A DNA stretch of 7,920 nt from Planctomycetota bacterium (GTDB lineage: Bacteria > Planctomycetota > Brocadiia > JAJRTI01), in contig JAJRTI010000280.1 of assembly GCA_024278415.1 (NCBI GenBank), positions 1 through 7,920 of the forward strand, written 5' to 3'. The notes under the pieces were generated by a model. The model searched no databases. It saw nothing but the letters and a program-made list of their open reading frames with translations, and had not been told where the DNA came from. Below are positions 5,278-7,920 of this stretch, piece after piece. Made by a program: the position numbers and the translations under genes. Each line of letters starts with the position of its first letter. Positions within the stretch are counted from its first letter, which is position 1.

Positions 5278-6993
5278 TCACCGCGGCACGACGTCGATGG
5301 GGTTGTAGTGTCCGCGGCCCTGGAACAGATAGGTCGCCTGCCCTCCGGGCACGTAGCGGATGACGGCGCCCGACTGGCCTTGGGGATTCCACATGAAGCG
5401 GTCGGCGATGATGAGGCTGCCGTCGCGGTCCACCTTCATGCCGCACGGCGAACGGAGACCGCGGTTGCCGATCATGATCCGCAGGGGCACGATCTGGTTG
5501 CCGCGCACGACCTGGAGGCACGCGTTCTCGCCCGCCTTCACGCCGTGGTCGGTGACGTAGATATCGCCGTTCGGTGTGATGGCCAGGGCGCGGGGGTCGA
5601 ACAAGCCGGCGGCCTGGTCCGTCGCGACGATCGAGATCTGGCCGGTCGCGGGGTCCGCTGCGAGCACGTATCCGGGGCGCGTCTTGCGCTGAAAAGAAGG
5701 AGGCATGATCGACTGCTGGACTGCGGAGAACGCATGGCTGTGTGCGAACAGGAGCCGGCCGAGCCTGTCGAAGGCCACGCCGCCGAAGAACACGCGCCAT
5801 CGCTCTTGCTTCGGAAACGGTACTCGGACCGCGGTCTCGATTCGCCCATTGGGCTGGCGCACAAGAATGCCCCGGCTCGCGCCGGCGATGTAGAGCCGGC
5901 CCTGCCGCCACAGGATCTGGTCGGGCCGTCCGAAGGGGATTTCGTCTTGGGCCTTGGAGTCGAGGCGGTTCATCACTTGAGCGGCGCCGCGGGGGTCGAG
6001 GGACCAGAGGATCGCGTCGTCGCCTTTCAGGGTCGGCATGTCCGCGACGATGATCGTGCCGTTGGGGCCGCGGCACATCGCGCTGGGCGATCGGAAGAGG
6101 GGCCGCGCGGTGAGGCGGGCGAACTGGCCGCGGCGCGTGAACCAGTAGAGGTACGTGCGCTGCGCGCAGATCATGTAGTACACCGCTTCGTTCGCCGGCG
6201 GCGCGGCGACTGGCGGCTCGATCTTAGGCTTGACCTTCTTCGAGAGCGCATCTTTGACCCAGGAGGGCGACTTGGGCCAGAGCTTGGGCGCGGACTCCGG
6301 CGCGGGGATGCCGGCCGGCATGGCCGGCCGCAGGCCGAGCGCGGCCTCGCAGATCGCGCGGGGCCACGTGCCCGGCCTGTAGCGCGCACACTCCGCGCGC
6401 GTCACAGCCGCGGCGCGGCCCATGCCGAAGAAACGGTTGGTGAGGCTCCCCTGCTCGATGCGCAACGTGTGGAGCTTGTCCTGGCTCCAGCCCGCAAAGC
6501 ACCTCGCGGCTCGCAGGCACTGCTCCACCGGCAAGACCGCGCCGCGGAGCTGCTCGAACTTCTTCTTCTCCTTGAGGAATGCGTCGTACGTCAGTTGGGC
6601 CGGACGGGCGGGTGCGCCCTGGGCTTGGCCGCCCGGCGGAGTTGTGCGCTGGCCCAGCGCGGCTTCACAGATGACGCGAGCCCAAGACCCGGCAGGAGAG
6701 CTGGCGGCTTCCGCGGGAGTGACCGCGCGCGTCGGCCCGAAGATGCGGGGCATCTGGTTCTTCGGACGCTGGATCGCGACCAGCGCTTGGATCTCCGCGT
6801 CGGTCACGCCGGGGAAGATGCGCGCCGCGCGGATCGCCTGCTCCTCTGGCAGGAACGCGCCCCGGCGTTGCTCGAATTTGGGCAGTGCTTGGCTGAAGGC
6901 TTGGTAGGTCCACTGCGCCCCCATGGCCCGCGCTCCAAGAAGCGACGCCCACACGACCGCCACAACCACCGCGCTGCGTCTTCGCATCGGCAT
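5278..6993 (-). CDS. Exported protein with tandem-duplicated 88-residue domain and NHL/SMP-30-like beta-propeller
   Basis: The 571-residue protein starts at the ATG 6993-6991, set by a strong AAGGAGG and a signal peptide (MPMRRRSAVVVAVVWASLLGARAMGA, cleavage near residue 26). Residues 27-114 and 133-220 are two copies of one domain. Both begin Q-x-T-Y-x-A-F, share KFEQ-x-RGA, LP-x-EQ and RAAR-x-F, and end ICEAALG; hand alignment without gaps gives about 41 of 88 identical. I do not recognise the domain. A Pro/Lys-rich linker (about 221-270) follows. Then come about six beta-propeller blades with the NHL/SMP-30 signature of a Gly turn followed by a hydrophobic strand: GPNGTIIVAD (309-318), QGRLYIAG (364-371), DRLGRLLFAHS (409-419), TPNGDIYVTD (473-482), DRDGSLIIAD (522-531). 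Such propellers bind ligands or hydrolyse lactones; no catalytic set is obvious here. The protein is likely periplasmic or surface-exposed. It lies 123 bp downstream of the deacetylase gene on the same strand. Confidence 0.8.
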   Translation of the reverse strand: MPMRRRSAVVVAVVWASLLGARAMGAQWTYQAFSQALPKFEQRRGAFLPEEQAIRAARIFPGVTDAEIQALVAIQRPKNQMPRIFGPTRAVTPAEAASSPAGSWARVICEAALGQRTTPPGGQAQGAPARPAQLTYDAFLKEKKKFEQLRGAVLPVEQCLRAARCFAGWSQDKLHTLRIEQGSLTNRFFGMGRAAAVTRAECARYRPGTWPRAICEAALGLRPAMPAGIPAPESAPKLWPKSPSWVKDALSKKVKPKIEPPVAAPPANEAVYYMICAQRTYLYWFTRRGQFARLTARPLFRSPSAMCRGPNGTIIVADMPTLKGDDAILWSLDPRGAAQVMNRLDSKAQDEIPFGRPDQILWRQGRLYIAGASRGILVRQPNGRIETAVRVPFPKQERWRVFFGGVAFDRLGRLLFAHSHAFSAVQQSIMPPSFQRKTRPGYVLAADPATGQISIVATDQAAGLFDPRALAITPNGDIYVTDHGVKAGENACLQVVRGNQIVPLRIMIGNRGLRSPCGMKVDRDGSLIIADRFMWNPQGQSGAVIRYVPGGQATYLFQGRGHYNPIDVVPR

Positions 6994-6998
6994 AGCAA

Positions 6999-7005
6999 CC
7001 TCCTT
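6999..7005 (-). promoter_or_regulatory. Shine-Dalgarno AAGGAGG fixing the propeller-protein start
   Basis: On the minus strand AAGGAGG is followed by TTGCT and ATG (6993-6991). This near-perfect site, five bases from the ATG, decides the start against the upstream in-frame ATG at 7113, which would bury the signal peptide behind 40 residues translated from repeat sequence. Confidence 0.85.
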
Positions 7006-7039
7006 ACATTCACGCTCAGGCAGCCAGATCGAGCGTTTC

Positions 7040-7078
7040 CAGGATGGCGAAGCTGCTTGAAAAGGTGAAGAGTGTTGC
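7040..7078. repeat. Dispersed repeat, copy 2 (partner at 1985-2020)
   Basis: On the plus strand it reads cagga, ggcgaagctg, cttgaaaagg, gaag and gttgc, in the same order and direction as 1985-2020. About 30 positions match with small gaps. It lies between the deacetylase stop and the propeller start, so it separates two genes that might otherwise be co-transcribed. A TTGACA hexamer follows on the minus strand (7097-7092), but no good -10 stands at the right distance. Confidence 0.5.
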
Positions 7079-7100
7079 CTCTCGGGACAAATGTCAAACC

Positions 7101-7140
7101 GCTCACCGCCCACTGCTCACTGATGACCGCCCACTCCCCA
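7101..7140. repeat. Degenerate tandem repeat (GCTCAC / ACCGCCCACT units)
   Basis: accgcccact occurs at 7105-7114 and 7126-7135 (offset 21), and gctcac at 7101-7106 and 7115-7120 (offset 14). On the minus strand one frame reads EWAVISEQWAVS, the wording of a widespread degenerate simple repeat found at gene ends in many bacteria. The stop codon and the last seven or eight codons of the deacetylase gene fall inside it. Confidence 0.65.
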
Positions 7141-7920
7141 CTCCTCCCGCGCAATCGCGGCCTGCTCGCGCAGCGACGTCCACTTCACGCTGCTCTGACG
7201 CGTGAACATGCGGACGTTGTCCCGGAACGCGCGGCCGGCGTCCCGCGTCTCCCCCTCGTGCGACGGCAGGGCCAGGAGCAAGGGCTTGTCTGGTGCATGC
7301 TCGAGGGTGGGGCGCAAGAACTCCCGCGTGCGCCGCGGATGGTCCACCGGGTAGAACGCGCTCTGGATCTCGACAATGCTCCGGCTGGGCGGCAGGAGAA
7401 AGGGCTCGCCGCGCGGCGGCAATTCGTCGTCCGTGAGGTAGTGCGAGCCGAACGTGTTCGCGTGGCGCCGGCGCAGGGAGCTGTCGATGGCGATGCCTCG
7501 CTCTTCGAGCAGCCGCACGATGGCCTCGTTGAGCAGCCACCAGCCCGCGCAGTACGCGTTTACCTCGCGGCATCGCTCGCGCAGCCACGCGAGTTCGCGG
7601 TCCATCTGCTCCGCGACCGCGGCCTCGTCGAACGCGTCCGGCGACATGGGCTCCAGGCCGCTTTCGCCGTGGGTGAAGAAATGGCCGTGGTATCCGATGT
7701 CGGCCACTTCGGCCAGACGAGCTAGGCGAGCGGTGTATTCGTCCTCCGAGACGCCATGCCCGTCCATCAATTCCGCGGCCTCGGGGCAGTAGGGAGTCGT
7801 CACGCACGCGGTGGGCCGCGACTGGGTCGTCTCGTTCAACCAGGCGACGAACTCCAGGAACGGCTCGAACACGGCCGCGTGCGCGATCTTCTCCGTGTGG
7901 AACACGACGGTGAGGTGCAG
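7117..7920 (-). CDS. Polysaccharide-deacetylase-like protein (NodB-type fold), 5' end beyond the window
   Basis: 267 residues are visible, from LHLTVVFHTE at the right edge to the TGA at 7119-7117. The frame is open through the edge, so an apparent GTG start at 7905 is just an internal Val codon. Visible residues 3-10 (LTVVFHTE) resemble the first strand of NodB-type deacetylases, though the usual Asp pair is replaced here by a His-Thr-Glu end. DIGYHGHFFTHGE (74-86) corresponds to the metal-binding His motif. AGWWLLNEAIVRLLEERGIAIDSSL (125-149) matches the motif-3 region where family members read as far as a G-I-x-x-D-S-S strand. PSHE (219-222) is a candidate last motif. The family removes N- or O-acyl groups from sugars using a divalent metal; related domains also occur as non-catalytic or lipopolysaccharide-biosynthesis proteins. 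The final residues (EWGVGGHQ) are encoded by a tandem repeat and may not be original. Confidence 0.75.
   Translation of the reverse strand: MHLTVVFHTEKIAHAAVFEPFLEFVAWLNETTQSRPTACVTTPYCPEAAELMDGHGVSEDEYTARLARLAEVADIGYHGHFFTHGESGLEPMSPDAFDEAAVAEQMDRELAWLRERCREVNAYCAGWWLLNEAIVRLLEERGIAIDSSLRRRHANTFGSHYLTDDELPPRGEPFLLPPSRSIVEIQSAFYPVDHPRRTREFLRPTLEHAPDKPLLLALPSHEGETRDAGRAFRDNVRMFTRQSSVKWTSLREQAAIAREEWGVGGHQ

Noticed and set aside
4307..6076. 589-codon minus-strand open frame across the isomerase and propeller genes
   Set aside because: It runs through two well-supported genes on opposite strands and the palindromic leader region; the translation is Arg/Pro/His-rich without motifs.
5170..7068. 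632-codon plus-strand open frame antisense to the propeller gene
   Set aside because: It has no ribosome-binding site or recognisable motif, has shadow-like Arg/Ala/Gly-rich composition, and overlaps the end of the isomerase gene. The minus strand has a signal peptide, duplicated domain and propeller blades.
7066..7097. Possible sigma-70 promoter for the propeller gene using the TTGACA at 7097-7092 (minus)
   Set aside because: The -35 is perfect, but at 16-18 nt the candidate -10 hexamers match TATAAT at only two or three positions, and the region is part of a repeat.

Overview
The window is GC-rich (about two thirds G+C by eye, strongest at third codon positions). It holds five substantial genes plus the 3' tail of a sixth, and its intergenic gaps are full of short palindromic repeats. 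The gene content (a LarA-family protein, large secreted TIM-barrel/beta-sandwich proteins, a xylose-isomerase-like TIM barrel, a secreted beta-propeller and a NodB-type deacetylase) and the repeat-rich spacers would suit an uncultured free-living polysaccharide degrader, for example Planctomycetota, Lentisphaerota, Hydrogenedentota or a relative. No rRNA or phylogenetic marker is present, so this placement is a guess.

Layout. 2-76 (+) is the last 24 codons of a gene entering from the left, possibly the C-terminal beta-strand tail of a secreted carbohydrate-active protein. 77-388 has no gene and holds a cluster of palindromic repeats. 389-1627 (+) encodes a LarA-family nickel-pincer racemase/epimerase homologue with the known cofactor and catalytic residues in register. 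1628-2022 is a convergent gap with a terminator-like hairpin, a 100-nt imperfect inverted-repeat structure, a perfect 27-bp inverted repeat and a dispersed repeat. 2023-4143 (-) encodes an exported glycoside-hydrolase-like protein of no family I can name. 4144-4393 is a divergent promoter region with an extended -10 overlapped by a dyad, a C-rich REP-like palindrome and a bulged stem-loop. 4394-5254 (+) is a sugar phosphate isomerase/epimerase-like TIM barrel. 5278-6993 (-) is an exported protein with an 88-residue domain duplicated in tandem, followed by an NHL/SMP-30-like beta-propeller. 6994-7116 carries two kinds of repeat. 7117 to the right edge (-) is a 5'-truncated polysaccharide-deacetylase-like protein.

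How the genes may work together (inference): exported proteins (GH-like, propeller, perhaps the stub) act on or bind polysaccharide outside the cytoplasm, the deacetylase trims acyl groups, and the LarA homologue and TIM-barrel isomerase process the resulting hydroxy acids or sugars inside. The genes are on alternating strands with repeat-filled gaps, so this is a loose functional neighbourhood and not one operon. I found no CRISPR array, tRNA, transposase, phage gene or defence system. The most unusual items are the duplicated 88-residue domain fused to a propeller, the LarA homologue with substitutions near its substrate site, and the density and variety of palindromic repeats.
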